A stretch of DNA of 64,000 nt from Ordospora colligata OC4 (Eukaryota > Microsporidia > Ordosporidae), in contig NW_014575406.1 in the NCBI RefSeq assembly GCF_000803265.1, positions 1 through 64,000 of the forward strand. The letters run 5' to 3'. The position numbers and the translations under genes are program-made. The notes under the pieces were generated by a model, which saw only the letters and a list, made by a program, of their open reading frames with translations, ran no database searches and had not been told where the DNA came from. This document shows positions 18,416 to 28,217 of the stretch, in pieces. Each line of letters begins with the position of its first letter. The stretch's first letter is position 1.

Positions 18416-20017
18416 ATGGAAATGTCTGAGAAGAACTATAAGTACGGAATGACTGGGCCATTGTCGATGAAAGAGAGCACAGAAGAAGAGTATGGAATGT
18501 CTGTGGAAATGGATAGGTATCTTGAGGAGTGTGGGTTTTTTGAGGATGAGTCTGAAGGACAGACCAGAGAAAGGGTTCTTGGTAGATTGAATTTCATGGT
18601 GAAAGACTTTGTGGCTAAGATGGCAAAGAGCAAAGGAGGCACAGAAGGAGAAAAGCAGTGTGGAGGAAAGATATTTACCTTTGGTAGCTACCGATTAGGA
18701 GTGCACAGTAAAGGTGCAGATATTGATGCTCTGTGCATTGTTCCTAGGCACGTAAGCAGAAGCGACTTTTTCGTATATTTTTATGAAGAGTTGAAGAAAA
18801 ATCCAGGCATAGAAGAGATTACGAAGATAGAGGAAGCATTTGTGCCAATAATTAAATTCAAATTTCAAGGGATTCCGATTGATTTAGTGTTTGCTCGGCT
18901 TAATGTTCCTGTGGTGAAGGAGGGGATCAATCTGTTGAATGACACGCTTCTGAAGAATATGGATGAGAAGTGTATACTTTCATTGAATGGATCCAGGGTT
19001 ACTGATGAGATGCTAAGCCTTGTTCCAAATGTCAAGGTCTTCCATTCTGCATTAAGGTGTGTTAAATACTGGGCAAAAAGAAGATGTGTATATGGAAATT
19101 CGTATGGGTATTTTGGAGGAGTTGCGTTTTCATTGTGTGTTGCACGTGTGTGCCAGCTGTATCCTAATGTAAGTTCGTTTGTGATTGTGAGTAAGTTTTT
19201 TGAATTGTTTTCATCATGGAAATGGCCGATGCCTGTTATCTTGCGTCCTGTGGTTGACCTGAACTTTAACCTGAAGGTATGGGATCCGAAGATTCATCCG
19301 TCTGATAAGTACCATAGAATGCCAGTGATTACACCTGCATATCCTTCGATGTGTTCCACGCATAATGTATCTAACAGTACACAGCATGCGATTACAACTG
19401 AGCTCACAAGGGCGCATGAGATTTTATGCATGATTGAGAAGAACGACAACAAGAAGGGTGAGCATGAAAAGAGCACGGAAGAGAGACTTGAAATGAAGAA
19501 GAGTTGTTTTAGGAAGATATTTGAGCTTTCTGATTTTTTCAGCAAATACAAGCTTTTTATAGAAGTGATGGCGACTTCTGTTAAAGTAGAGAATGAGGAA
19601 TTTCAGAAGTGGGAGGGATATGTTGAATCGAAGATCCGGATTCTTGCATCTAAGTTTGAGGCAGTGGATGATATTTTGTATGCAATACCGTTTCCAAAGG
19701 TATTTGAGGTTTCTAGTGAAAAGATCGCGAGAGTGTGTGCAAATACATGCACAAAGGAAATAAGAAGATGCACGGTGTTTTTTATTGCGATTGATATTAT
19801 TCCTGTGAAAGGCAAGAAGGTGTTTGTGGATCTGCAGGTTAAGGACTTTGTTGAGTTTATAAATGGTTATGAAGGAAGGCCCGATGGAATGAGTATTGAG
19901 GTTCACAGTCTAAAGAAGAAGGATGTACAGGAGTTTTTAAGAATGTATTATGGAAAGCCTAAGGACCAACCTGAAGAAAGCAAAAGACGTAAGGTTGGTG
20001 ACAGAAACGATGAGTGA
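18416..20017 (+). CDS. PAP1: Poly(A) polymerase (Pap1)
   Basis: The product has 533 residues. It adds poly(A) tails to mRNA in the nucleus. The N-terminal signature YGMTGPLS is present. The nucleotidyltransferase motif FTFGSYRLGVHSKGADIDALC supplies the Gly-Ser and the two catalytic Asp residues; the third Asp is in IPIDLVF. The central domain includes WAKRRCVYGNSYGYFGGVAFSLCVAR and the later VWDPK and MPVITPAYPSMCSTHN blocks. CCCC is 15 nt before the ATG. A Cft2-like cleavage factor subunit is encoded elsewhere in the window. Confidence 0.96.
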   Translation: MEMSEKNYKYGMTGPLSMKESTEEEYGMSVEMDRYLEECGFFEDESEGQTRERVLGRLNFMVKDFVAKMAKSKGGTEGEKQCGGKIFTFGSYRLGVHSKGADIDALCIVPRHVSRSDFFVYFYEELKKNPGIEEITKIEEAFVPIIKFKFQGIPIDLVFARLNVPVVKEGINLLNDTLLKNMDEKCILSLNGSRVTDEMLSLVPNVKVFHSALRCVKYWAKRRCVYGNSYGYFGGVAFSLCVARVCQLYPNVSSFVIVSKFFELFSSWKWPMPVILRPVVDLNFNLKVWDPKIHPSDKYHRMPVITPAYPSMCSTHNVSNSTQHAITTELTRAHEILCMIEKNDNKKGEHEKSTEERLEMKKSCFRKIFELSDFFSKYKLFIEVMATSVKVENEEFQKWEGYVESKIRILASKFEAVDDILYAIPFPKVFEVSSEKIARVCANTCTKEIRRCTVFFIAIDIIPVKGKKVFVDLQVKDFVEFINGYEGRPDGMSIEVHSLKKKDVQEFLRMYYGKPKDQPEESKRRKVGDRNDE

Positions 20018-20320
20018 AGTGAAGATAAAAGGCAGTGCACATGAATAGGATTGAATGATAAAATATGAGTATAAATGAGAAGGAGAGAATAAGACAAATT
20101 AGGAGAGCGGATGGCAAGGGGGATGTGAAGTAAGGTTGTGATGGTGTTTATGATTGAATAAATATTTTGATATTTGTTAATGAGTTACAGAGGAAAAATG
20201 GCAGGGATGTAATATTAATAGAGTGGTATTGATTGCATGATTTGAATGTTCAGGATTCCCTCCAAATGTAGATTTCCCTCCAAATGCAAAATATATAAAC
20301 AAAAAGAAGGACCCTGAGGA
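20018..20320. other. Upstream region of histone H2A
   Basis: A 303 bp gap. Its 3' half holds the H2A promoter elements listed separately. The 5' half is purine-rich with no coding frame or RNA gene recognised. Confidence 0.5.
20256..20314 (+). promoter_or_regulatory. H2A promoter: 13-bp direct repeat, TATA box, CCC
   Basis: TTCCCTCCAAATG occurs twice in direct orientation, at 20256-20268 and 20274-20286 (18 bp period). It is followed by TATATAAA at 20292-20299, CCC at 20312-20314 and the ATG at 20321. The duplicated element is a candidate activator site; this is inferred from position and repetition. Confidence 0.55.
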
Positions 20321-20698
20321 ATGGCACAGGGAAAAGGAGGGAAAGCAGATCCAAGAGTGATGGGAAAGGACGAAGAGCATCATAAGAGTGTGATGAAGCT
20401 GAGTCAGATAAAAAAGATTATGAAGGATAGGACACGAATGAGGATATCTAAGGATGCGCTTGTTGCGGTTGGAGCATGCGTGATATACCTGATTGGAGAG
20501 ATTACTGACGGTGCAAGGAATGTGGCAAGCACAGATGGGAAGAAGAAGATCATGCCGAAGCATATTAACAATGCAATCTATAATGACACTGAGTTGCATT
20601 TTATTGGACATGACTGGCTGATAAAGAATGGTGGAATGAAGTCGAGCATTGTGCCTGGCGAGGTTGCAGCAAATAGCAAGAAGAGTTCTCGTGAATAA
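20321..20698 (+). CDS. HTA1: Histone H2A (divergent)
   Basis: The product has 125 residues. The histone fold aligns with H2A at ISKDALVAVGACVIYLIGEITDGARNVA, KKKIMPKHINNAIYNDTEL and the C-terminal KNGGMKSSI. The canonical entry segment (AGLQFPVGRVHRLLR in animals) is replaced by VMKLSQIKKIMKDRTRM, so it is quite divergent. Acidic-patch positions are partly kept (GEI, D, ND-TEL). The C-terminal tail is Ser/Lys-rich with no SQ motif. The neighbouring gene is the histone chaperone HIR1. CCC precedes the ATG by 6 nt. Confidence 0.85.
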   Translation: MAQGKGGKADPRVMGKDEEHHKSVMKLSQIKKIMKDRTRMRISKDALVAVGACVIYLIGEITDGARNVASTDGKKKIMPKHINNAIYNDTELHFIGHDWLIKNGGMKSSIVPGEVAANSKKSSRE

Positions 20699-20810
20699 GA
20701 GATGTAGGACTTGATGATGGATGTTATGTTGGTATTAAACTTTAGCTTCGGTGTTATTTTGTGTTTTTAGGGCGATAGTGAATGTTTGAGAGGAATAGCC
20801 CCGATACCTG

Positions 20811-22775
20811 ATGAGAATAGTTGAGATGGCGATTAGACATGGGATGAAGAGGGCCAAACCTATTTTTTCGATGGATGTGCATGGTGCTATGATTGCCACG
20901 TGCTCACTGGAGGGCGAAGTCAATGTATGGGACGACAAATGCAGATTGTCTAAGACTATCAAGAAGCATACAGGAGCGGTTCTTTGCATCCGCTTCAATA
21001 ATGATGGGAAGCTTCTTGCATCTGGAGGAGATGACAGGATGGTATTTGTTTACACAAGCGATGGCGATGTTGTATACTCAGCATCTGAGCATGAAAGTGA
21101 TGTGAGCAATGTGATGTGGACAGATAGGTTCCTTATTAGTGCGGGATATGATGGATGGGTTGTGCTCCATGACTTGAAGACATTCTGTGTTATAAAGAAA
21201 ATGCATTCGCATGAAGGACAGATAAAAGGAATATACATTGATAAGAATCATAAGTACATGTGTACGCAAGGTGAGGATGGGATTGTTCTGTATAAAGACT
21301 ACGAGGTTGTTAAGAAGATGGATGCATCGAAGGAAATGATTCTTGAGTCTTTTTTTTCAAGAATGGGATGCTCGCCTGATGGCAGGTTCTTTGCATCTGG
21401 GCTATCGTTCAATACGAAGTGCAATAGTGTAGAGGTGTTTGATTGTGAATTGAAAAGTGAGTGCTCGCTTATTGGGCATGCAGCGCCGTGTGAAGCAGTT
21501 GCATTTAATCCAAATGTATATGTGGCAAGTAAAAGATATTATGTAATGGCAGTGTCTTCTCAGGACTTAAGCTTGTCGTTGTGGACATCGTTATCTGTAA
21601 AGCCATTTGTGTTGATCAAGAACCTGACAAAACTGCCTGTGTTAGATATGTGTTGGGACAAGAAAGGAACAAAACTTTATGTGTGCTCATACAATGGAGA
21701 GGTGATGAAGATTGAGTTTGATGAAGGAGAGCTGGGAGGCGTAGGCGAGGGTTTTGATGAGGAGGATGAAGGAATCATGTTTTCGGTGGAATCTAAGGAG
21801 ATGCTTTCCAAGACCTCTCTGAGTGTTGAAGACAAGCATCCAGAGAATAATAAAAAGGTGAAGAAGATAGTGAAGCCAGTGCTAATATTGAGTGAATCAG
21901 TAGATGGAGAACCAACACTGAATGGTGTAGAAATGCTCACAGATCTCTCACATCTTGTGATGTTTAATTATACAAGCAATAGGATGATTGAGAAGACATT
22001 ATGCCAGACTCTATCACGCGTATTTGGAGATTTTAGTATTGAACTGAATGCTGACAGGAACTGCGTGTGTGTTAAACGAAGAGGAATTGAGTTCTATAGA
22101 ATACATGGAAGAATAGAACTGGTGTGTGTTAGTGACAAGTACCTCTGTGTGTACACAGGATGTATTCGAGTGTATGATTTGAAGACAGGTGTGCTGGCTA
22201 TGCCATTCATATGCTCTCATCATGTTGTGATGATTGATATACTCAGGAATGACGTACTCTACTTGCAATCTGATGGCACATTTACAGTATTTTCGATGCG
22301 CAAGCGCAGAGCATATTTGAGCGGATTACTTCCGAGACTTGATATGTTTGTATCTATGCGGTTGGATAGGAAATATTTCCTTATTGCTGTATTTGGTGAT
22401 GAAGAGTATTTTTTTTCAAAGAAGTGCAAAGTGTGGTTTTCAAAGACTCCTAAGTACAACACAGTGTGGTCTAAGGACACTGAAATAACCGAAGATCGAG
22501 ATGAAAGTCTGGAATGTCTTGAGAATGAGTTTTTTGTGGCACATACTGCAAATGACACTAGAGAAATGAAGATTACAGTAGAAAAGACCATAAAGGCAGT
22601 GTGTAGGATGAAAAAGACAACAGATCATGTGGAGGCACGGCTTGGAAGTATGATCAGAGCAATGATTGGAGCAGGGGAGAAGGACTACACAATTCGCATG
22701 TTAGAGAAACTCAATACTAACTATTCATTCCAGCCATTTGTTTTTTCGATTCTGAGGGAGATTGGAAGAATGTAA
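20811..22775 (+). CDS. HIR1: Histone chaperone HIR1/HIRA
   Basis: The product has 654 residues. HIRA-type proteins deposit H3-H4 outside replication. An N-terminal seven-blade WD40 propeller is visible: KPIFSMDVHG, CIRFNNDGKLLASGGDDRMVFVY, GCSPDGRFFASG, and VAFNPNVY followed by SSQDLSLSLWTS. The block LPVLDMCWDKKGTKLYVCSYNGEVMKIEFDEGELG is characteristic of HIRA. A charged linker (about 310-350) leads to a second beta-rich region (about 375-570). It is shorter than yeast Hir1 (840). CCCC lies 8 nt before the ATG. The H2A gene is immediately upstream in the same orientation. Confidence 0.88.
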   Translation: MRIVEMAIRHGMKRAKPIFSMDVHGAMIATCSLEGEVNVWDDKCRLSKTIKKHTGAVLCIRFNNDGKLLASGGDDRMVFVYTSDGDVVYSASEHESDVSNVMWTDRFLISAGYDGWVVLHDLKTFCVIKKMHSHEGQIKGIYIDKNHKYMCTQGEDGIVLYKDYEVVKKMDASKEMILESFFSRMGCSPDGRFFASGLSFNTKCNSVEVFDCELKSECSLIGHAAPCEAVAFNPNVYVASKRYYVMAVSSQDLSLSLWTSLSVKPFVLIKNLTKLPVLDMCWDKKGTKLYVCSYNGEVMKIEFDEGELGGVGEGFDEEDEGIMFSVESKEMLSKTSLSVEDKHPENNKKVKKIVKPVLILSESVDGEPTLNGVEMLTDLSHLVMFNYTSNRMIEKTLCQTLSRVFGDFSIELNADRNCVCVKRRGIEFYRIHGRIELVCVSDKYLCVYTGCIRVYDLKTGVLAMPFICSHHVVMIDILRNDVLYLQSDGTFTVFSMRKRRAYLSGLLPRLDMFVSMRLDRKYFLIAVFGDEEYFFSKKCKVWFSKTPKYNTVWSKDTEITEDRDESLECLENEFFVAHTANDTREMKITVEKTIKAVCRMKKTTDHVEARLGSMIRAMIGAGEKDYTIRMLEKLNTNYSFQPFVFSILREIGRM

Positions 22776-23294
22776 GGTGCAGTGATGTTTATTAAGTGGA
22801 AGTGATAGTTGTATTGTTTGAATGCACACGCATCTTGGATTTGAAAATACTTGGCAATTTAATAATCATTTTATATACACACTTTGTGACTTTTATCATT
22901 TGCTTGATGAACGAGGATGTTAACAAAAGAAAGTATGTATTGACCAAGACCACCTCCCACCATTCAAGTATGCATATTCCCATTTCTAGTGTGTATCTGT
23001 AATACAACTTGCTGATCAATTTCCATACTAATACAAACGGAGAGGAGAATCTTCTGTTTTTACTGACTGTCTTCATTATATTGCATGTCGAACCTTAATT
23101 TCTACGAACTGCATTTGCCAGAACCAATTATCTGACAATATTATATCAATGGCATCTTGTGCTGATGTATGTTAAGTAAAACTAACTGGTGCATCCAAAT
23201 GATTGAGCACGGCGATAATCCATCAATCCTTTTTCAGGTATTTTGACTAATAAACATATTACTATTCATTTATTTGATTAAGTTATCCATGTCT
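22776..23294. other. Longest intergenic gap (519 bp), content unknown
   Basis: It lies between the convergent HIR1 and MAK21 genes. Short open frames exist on both strands (for example 22792-23076 on the minus strand), but they have no start motif and no recognisable product. I found no tRNA and no U2 or U6 hallmark by eye. A structured RNA gene is possible but unproven. Confidence 0.4.
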
Positions 23295-24623
23295 TTAAAG
23301 ATCAAGACACATCATTTCTGCACTTGTGAAGCTTGTCTTATCAAATGGATCAAATGCATGAATCGCCTCTCCTCCAATTAACTGCAGCGCAAACTTTCTA
23401 ACAACATCATTCTGATGCAATGCAAGAATCCTCAGCACATACATGTTATCAAACCCTTTCATTTTGAACTTCCTTGCCTCTGAGCATATTAGAAGGGCTG
23501 AAACAATATACTCCGATGTGTACATAAGGCAAAAATCAAGTAGAAATGCGCAGAACCCAACATCCTTGGTTTTAAGAATCGCTCCATGCACCATGTTCAT
23601 GAATCCAACCATCCTCTTCGAGTTCCTCATCTTGTGCGACTTTATTGCATCCTTAAAAAACTCAACTGTATGAGCATCCTTAATACTAATTAATACTTTG
23701 CCTGCATAGAAAATCATCTTTTCAGTATGTACTGCTTTTCTAACTATCTCCACATTGCTTATCTGCTCTTTATGTATGTTCTTTCCAAGCCCAACAATTA
23801 TGTCCTCAAGCAGTATATTTTTATGCTCTTCTGGCATGCTCTGGCAAAACTCTTTCAAAATAAGATTAAACAGTCCAAATGCCTTTTTCTTGTTCTTGAA
23901 ATCAAGCCTTGCAACAAACCTCAAAAAGGTGTGTCGTGAGCGGAAAAGATCGTTCTTGAAATAAAAATCCTCAAGCACATCAATAATAGTCTCTTCATTC
24001 TTAGGAACCAGCTCGCTCAGTTCATCAACCACATAATCAGAAATATCTTTTTTATCTCCAAGCTTGTTAACAAATAGATGAAGCAAATCAATAAACAGAA
24101 TATCCTTCTTCAACAGATCAACAACTAGTCGCAGTACCTTCTTCTTAATATATTCATTCCGTAGATTAACATCAAATGATCGCACGATCCTCTGTTTGAT
24201 GTAAAAGTCATTGACTCCCTTCTTTGATATAAGAATATCTCTGATGTTCTTGAGCACATAGTAATGAACGTCATTCCTTTGATTTTCACAGAATGCAAGT
24301 AGTCCTTTAAAGTTTTCGGGCGATGGGTTTCGCTCAACCATCAATGTAAGAATATCTATCTTGTCTGTCTTCGTTCCGTTCATCAACAGCTCCTTCTCCA
24401 GCTTGTTGGCATCAGGAAATACATTATCTCTAATTGGACATGGCTTTCGTTTCAAAACTATTCCTTTTGATCCTTCGCTCTTTTCAGATTCATCTTTATT
24501 ATTTAGTTCTTTATGCTTTTCTTTTATAACTGGCTCTTTATTTGTCTTTTCAATCTTTTTTGATTGTGCATGCTTACTATTACGCATTGGCTTGTTGCTT
24601 GTCTTACTTTTCAATGTGCCCAT
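23295..24623 (-). CDS. MAK21: Ribosome biogenesis factor MAK21/NOC1 (CBF domain)
   Basis: The product has 442 residues. Noc1/Mak21 is a HEAT-like scaffold of early pre-60S particles. After a lysine-rich N-terminus (about 1-70) the sequence follows the family: KTDKIDILTLMVERNPSPENFKGLLAF, then LLHLFVNKLGDKKD (the LLxxLVNKLGD block), then repeated helices. At the usual CBF position it reads MNMVHGAILKTKDVGFCAFLLDFC. It is much shorter than yeast Mak21 (1025). The start MGTLKSK at 24623 has CCC 4 nt upstream; the frame is open further into the divergent JAC1 gene but is not needed. JAC1 starts only 68 bp away. Confidence 0.75.
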   Translation of the reverse strand: MGTLKSKTSNKPMRNSKHAQSKKIEKTNKEPVIKEKHKELNNKDESEKSEGSKGIVLKRKPCPIRDNVFPDANKLEKELLMNGTKTDKIDILTLMVERNPSPENFKGLLAFCENQRNDVHYYVLKNIRDILISKKGVNDFYIKQRIVRSFDVNLRNEYIKKKVLRLVVDLLKKDILFIDLLHLFVNKLGDKKDISDYVVDELSELVPKNEETIIDVLEDFYFKNDLFRSRHTFLRFVARLDFKNKKKAFGLFNLILKEFCQSMPEEHKNILLEDIIVGLGKNIHKEQISNVEIVRKAVHTEKMIFYAGKVLISIKDAHTVEFFKDAIKSHKMRNSKRMVGFMNMVHGAILKTKDVGFCAFLLDFCLMYTSEYIVSALLICSEARKFKMKGFDNMYVLRILALHQNDVVRKFALQLIGGEAIHAFDPFDKTSFTSAEMMCLDL

Positions 24624-24691
24624 ACAAGGGCAGTTACACATAACCGATATTGAGCATGCACGATTCATCAATATGCTTGCCCTTAAAATGT

Positions 24692-25138
24692 ATGGCATCG
24701 CCTTCAAAGCACTTTGATGTGTTTGGCTTGCATCCCACATTCAACATAGATCAGCACAAACTCAAAAAGCAGTATCACGAGCTCTCCAAAATATTCCATC
24801 CAGATCTACAACGCGGCTCTTCTACAGCGCAAACACGCATGGACGAAATCAACAAGGCATACAGCATTCTAAAGGATGACTTTTCACGTGCAAAATATTT
24901 AAACAATCTGGAACCATTGTCTGTCAGTCAGGAATTCTTGATCGAGATGCTTGATTATGAAGATGCAATATCTAACATAACAAGCAGCCATCAAGAACAG
25001 ACCATCAGAAACGATCTGTTGCAACGAATTGACCAGTGCAAGTACAATTATTCAAATGCTGAATATCTGAGCAAATGGGCCTACTATGAAAGACTAATAA
25101 AAATCCTGGATGAAAGCAAAATCACAATGCAACAATAA
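24692..25138 (+). CDS. JAC1: J-protein co-chaperone Jac1/HscB
   Basis: The product has 148 residues. Jac1 delivers the Fe-S scaffold to mitochondrial Hsp70, so in a microsporidian it should act in the mitosome. The short J domain has FDVFGLHPTFNIDQHKLKKQYHELSKIFHPD with the essential HPD motif, and INKAYSILKD. The C-terminal helical domain begins at residue 80 (SQEFLIEMLDYEDAI), typical of HscB/Jac1 and absent from general DnaJ proteins. The CCC motif is 10 nt before the ATG at 24692. No cleavable targeting peptide is obvious. Confidence 0.9.
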   Translation: MASPSKHFDVFGLHPTFNIDQHKLKKQYHELSKIFHPDLQRGSSTAQTRMDEINKAYSILKDDFSRAKYLNNLEPLSVSQEFLIEMLDYEDAISNITSSHQEQTIRNDLLQRIDQCKYNYSNAEYLSKWAYYERLIKILDESKITMQQ

Positions 25139-25354
25139 TACATCTTTAAGTCTTTATAATAGCATAAATTAAAATATTGACAATGCAGCAATAAAATATC
25201 TTTAAGTATTCATAATAGAAATAAACCTTTAAAGTATTCACAATCCAACAATAGTAAACCTTCACTGCAATAATAAACTTTTAAAATCTTCATAATACAA
25301 TATTTCCTAATATCATCCAATACAGATAAATATGTGTCTCTGCAGAATATTCCT

Positions 25355-26212
25355 TTATTTACCAAAAATCTCATTCTTTGCACACAGTAGATTATATAGG
25401 ATAAGTTCATCAGAACATCCCGCTACTGATTTGGATTCAAGCATCGCCAGTTGCATCCCAAATTCCGCACATGCCTTATCACTTCCTATTGCAGTTCCAG
25501 AGATCTGTCTGATAAGCTGGAGAGCAGAGTATCCCTCAACTAGGCACATTTTCACATAATCATGCACCTCTGGTTTGCTAGTTTTCCAGAATCCATCAAC
25601 CACCCCACTAGGAATAATTCCAACCGCTTCCTCAATACATATGTCTTTCAGCGGCGCAGCTCCCTGAAGAACATTAATCGATCTCCTAAGATCGTTTCCA
25701 CATGCTATAAACAATCTTTTATACCAGGCTGCATCATATACTAATCCTTCAGACTTGCCAATAGATTCAAGGATTCGACTCTCAGTTAACATAAACCTAA
25801 CACTCACAAGTCTACTTCGCAATGGTCCAATCACCCGAGACGGATAATTTGTGATAAATATAAATCTTGTGTTCTTTGCATCCTCAATAACTCTTCTCAG
25901 GCAATGTTGTGCATCAGAAGTAAGATTTTCGCATTCATCCAAAATAACAGTCTTATCACAATCAAGCGTACATGCATACACCTTTATCTTTTCCCTGATC
26001 ACCGATATTCCTCTCTCATCAGATGCATTCAGTTCCAGCTTTTTGTTTGCAAGCAGGTGTGCAAACGTTGTCTTCCCAGTCCCAGGCGGTCCATATAGAA
26101 GAAGATTCGGATGTCCCCTTTCCTTTGAATTCTTCAGCATTGTCTTCAAATACTCCGGCCCTTCAAATGTATCAAGTGTCTTGGGCCTGTATTTCTCTGT
26201 CCATAGGCACAT
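25355..26212 (-). CDS. RFC2: Replication factor C subunit, Rfc2 type
   Basis: The product has 285 residues. RFC loads the PCNA clamp. [14 protein letters not shown] is the usual small-subunit N-terminus. Walker A is [13 protein letters not shown] and Walker B is VILDECE. The block [19 protein letters not shown] matches yeast Rfc2/human RFC4 best. The SRC motif is altered to SRL ([12 protein letters not shown]). The C-terminal collar domain is shortened relative to yeast Rfc2 (353). The start at 26212 fits the family; no CCC motif is seen, and an upstream in-frame ATG at 26251 is the alternative. Confidence 0.93.
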   Translation of the reverse strand: MCLWTEKYRPKTLDTFEGPEYLKTMLKNSKERGHPNLLLYGPPGTGKTTFAHLLANKKLELNASDERGISVIREKIKVYACTLDCDKTVILDECENLTSDAQHCLRRVIEDAKNTRFIFITNYPSRVIGPLRSRLVSVRFMLTESRILESIGKSEGLVYDAAWYKRLFIACGNDLRRSINVLQGAAPLKDICIEEAVGIIPSGVVDGFWKTSKPEVHDYVKMCLVEGYSALQLIRQISGTAIGSDKACAEFGMQLAMLESKSVAGCSDELILYNLLCAKNEIFGK

Positions 26213-26417
26213 GGATCTGCATTTTACAAAAAATAAACACATATTGATCAATAGTCATTGAAATTCATTCATATCAATAACTAATAATACACCAGCACAT
26301 CCACAACACCTCTCAAGCTTCTCAGTGTCAGATTCAAATATAATATCATTAGAAAAGTTATTTTGATTCAATCAATTTTATTCATTAACCATAATATCTT
26401 TATTTATTCATGCTCCT

Positions 26418-27983
26418 TCATCCCCACAACCCAATGGTCTCGTCTTCAGATACTTCCTTATCTGCACTGACCTTCAGCCTGTTGATCATTGCATCAAAGT
26501 CCTCCGATCGGGAGGCCCCCTCTAAAAACCTCGGAATCTCATTTCCTGACTCCTTTAGAATCTCAATCAGTGCATTCCTAAACTCATTCGACACACTCCT
26601 ATCATAGAAAGAAATAGACTTCCCTGCCTTTCCCTCGCGTCCAGTGCGTCCTATTCTGTGTATGTATTCCTTAATGTCTTTTGGAATATCATAATTTATC
26701 ACAAGCTTTATGTCCTTAACATCAATCCCCCTCGCTGCTATTGATGTTGCAATCAATATCGGATACCTGCCATCACGGAATCCCTGAAGAGCAGCGTTTC
26801 TTTCTACTTGCTCCTTGTCTCCATGCAAAGACACACACTCAAACCCTCGGCGTTTTAAATACTTCTCGAGTTCTGCACACGATGCCTTTCTCTCGACGAA
26901 TACAAGCACCTTGTCCGGTCGTGCATCTGTTCTCCACGATGTCTTTTCAAAATTAATGTCCGAGCTGCTTAGGATCTTAACCAGTCTTTCATCTTTGTTT
27001 CCAACCTCCACAATCTCCTGCTTGATGTTCCTCAGCGTTTCAGAGACCATCTCAATAGACACTTTGTCTCCCGGCAAAAAGTAGTTTATCATCCTGGTGA
27101 GCTTTGCTGAATAAGTTGCACTGAATAGACATATCTGCACTCCTTGTGGAACATATCCGTGTATTTCTCTCGTAGATACCTCAAAGCCCATGTCAAGAAG
27201 TTTGTCTGCTTCATCAAACACCAGCGTCCTAATCCCTGAAAAATCTATCTTCTTCCTTTGTAGCAAATCTATTAGTCTGCCTGGCGTTGCAACTACAATA
27301 TCAACTCCATAATAACTTGGTAAATCATACTTCTTACCATATATCGATACTACTCGAATATTAGTATTCTCAACTAATCTGGATGCTTCAACACGGATCT
27401 GCTCACACAATTCTCTTGTTGGTGAAATAATACATGCCTGTGGCTTATTGCATCTCTCAAGTCTTTCAATAATTGGAATAAGAAAACACATCGTTTTTCC
27501 CATTCCTGTAGGTGCCCTGCATAGCAAATTCCTTCCCTCAGATATTGACGGAATGCAATACTTCTGTATAATCGTAGGATGTGCATAATCTTTCTCAAGA
27601 GCTTTCGAAAGAGACTTAGAAGATAGGTCTCGAAATGATTCCAATATCTTTACATCTTCATTCATTTTCACTCTATTTGCTTGGTCAACAATCTCAATCA
27701 CCCCAGGCATCTTTACACTCTTTTGCACGTCACTTGCGATTTTATTGCTTACGGGTGCATTTATTGGCTTAACCATGTTCTGTGTGCTTAATGCAATTTT
27801 ATCTTTAGTATTTATTGTATCCTTTTTCTTGAAGCCAGCTTCTTTTTCCTTTCTAATAGGCTTATCTAAACTGATTCCACTTGCCCATAAAAGCCTCTTC
27901 CCTGCATCATTCAAATTTTTGCCTTTATTTACTCCACTTACTGACTGTGTATGATCTTCTTCTCTATATGATTCAGAATCCAT
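26418..27983 (-). CDS. DED1: DEAD-box RNA helicase, Ded1/DDX3-like
   Basis: The product has 521 residues. Motifs in order are the Q-motif region (about 120-140, HPTIIQKYCIP), motif I APTGMGKT (about 157-164), PTREL, TPGRLIDLL, DEAD, SAT, and the second RecA domain with IATSIAARGIDV and YIHRIGRTGREG. The C-terminal phrase LIEILKESGNEIPRFLEGA is typical of Ded1/DDX3/Vasa, which act in translation initiation. The N-terminal 110 residues are low complexity. CCC abuts the ATG at 27983. The subfamily assignment is probable; the helicase class is certain. Confidence 0.88.
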   Translation of the reverse strand: MDSESYREEDHTQSVSGVNKGKNLNDAGKRLLWASGISLDKPIRKEKEAGFKKKDTINTKDKIALSTQNMVKPINAPVSNKIASDVQKSVKMPGVIEIVDQANRVKMNEDVKILESFRDLSSKSLSKALEKDYAHPTIIQKYCIPSISEGRNLLCRAPTGMGKTMCFLIPIIERLERCNKPQACIISPTRELCEQIRVEASRLVENTNIRVVSIYGKKYDLPSYYGVDIVVATPGRLIDLLQRKKIDFSGIRTLVFDEADKLLDMGFEVSTREIHGYVPQGVQICLFSATYSAKLTRMINYFLPGDKVSIEMVSETLRNIKQEIVEVGNKDERLVKILSSSDINFEKTSWRTDARPDKVLVFVERKASCAELEKYLKRRGFECVSLHGDKEQVERNAALQGFRDGRYPILIATSIAARGIDVKDIKLVINYDIPKDIKEYIHRIGRTGREGKAGKSISFYDRSVSNEFRNALIEILKESGNEIPRFLEGASRSEDFDAMINRLKVSADKEVSEDETIGLWG

Positions 27984-28217
27984 GGGATAAAAAAACACAT
28001 GGATTATATGTATCTTTATTTTTCTCAAGTAACATAATGTCATCAGCTTGATTGCACATATAGCTCAACTAATACAGTTGTTAAATAAACGAAGTATACT
28101 GCATCTTACATAAAGCATCTCTCATTCTATATCCATGCAAACAAACAATTTCATCAAAATATTATGCATTCATTCATGCATCAAATACCACCGCATCAAA
28201 ACATTTCAACGCCCCAG

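Noticed and set aside
22792..23076. 94-codon frame on the - strand in the largest gap
   Set aside because: It has no CCC/GGG signal, no recognisable product and overlaps a competing frame on the other strand; too weak to call a gene.
26212..26251. Possible intron or upstream start at the RFC2 5' end
   Set aside because: There is no GTAAGT donor; the segment is simply an in-frame extension, and [11 protein letters not shown] is the family start.
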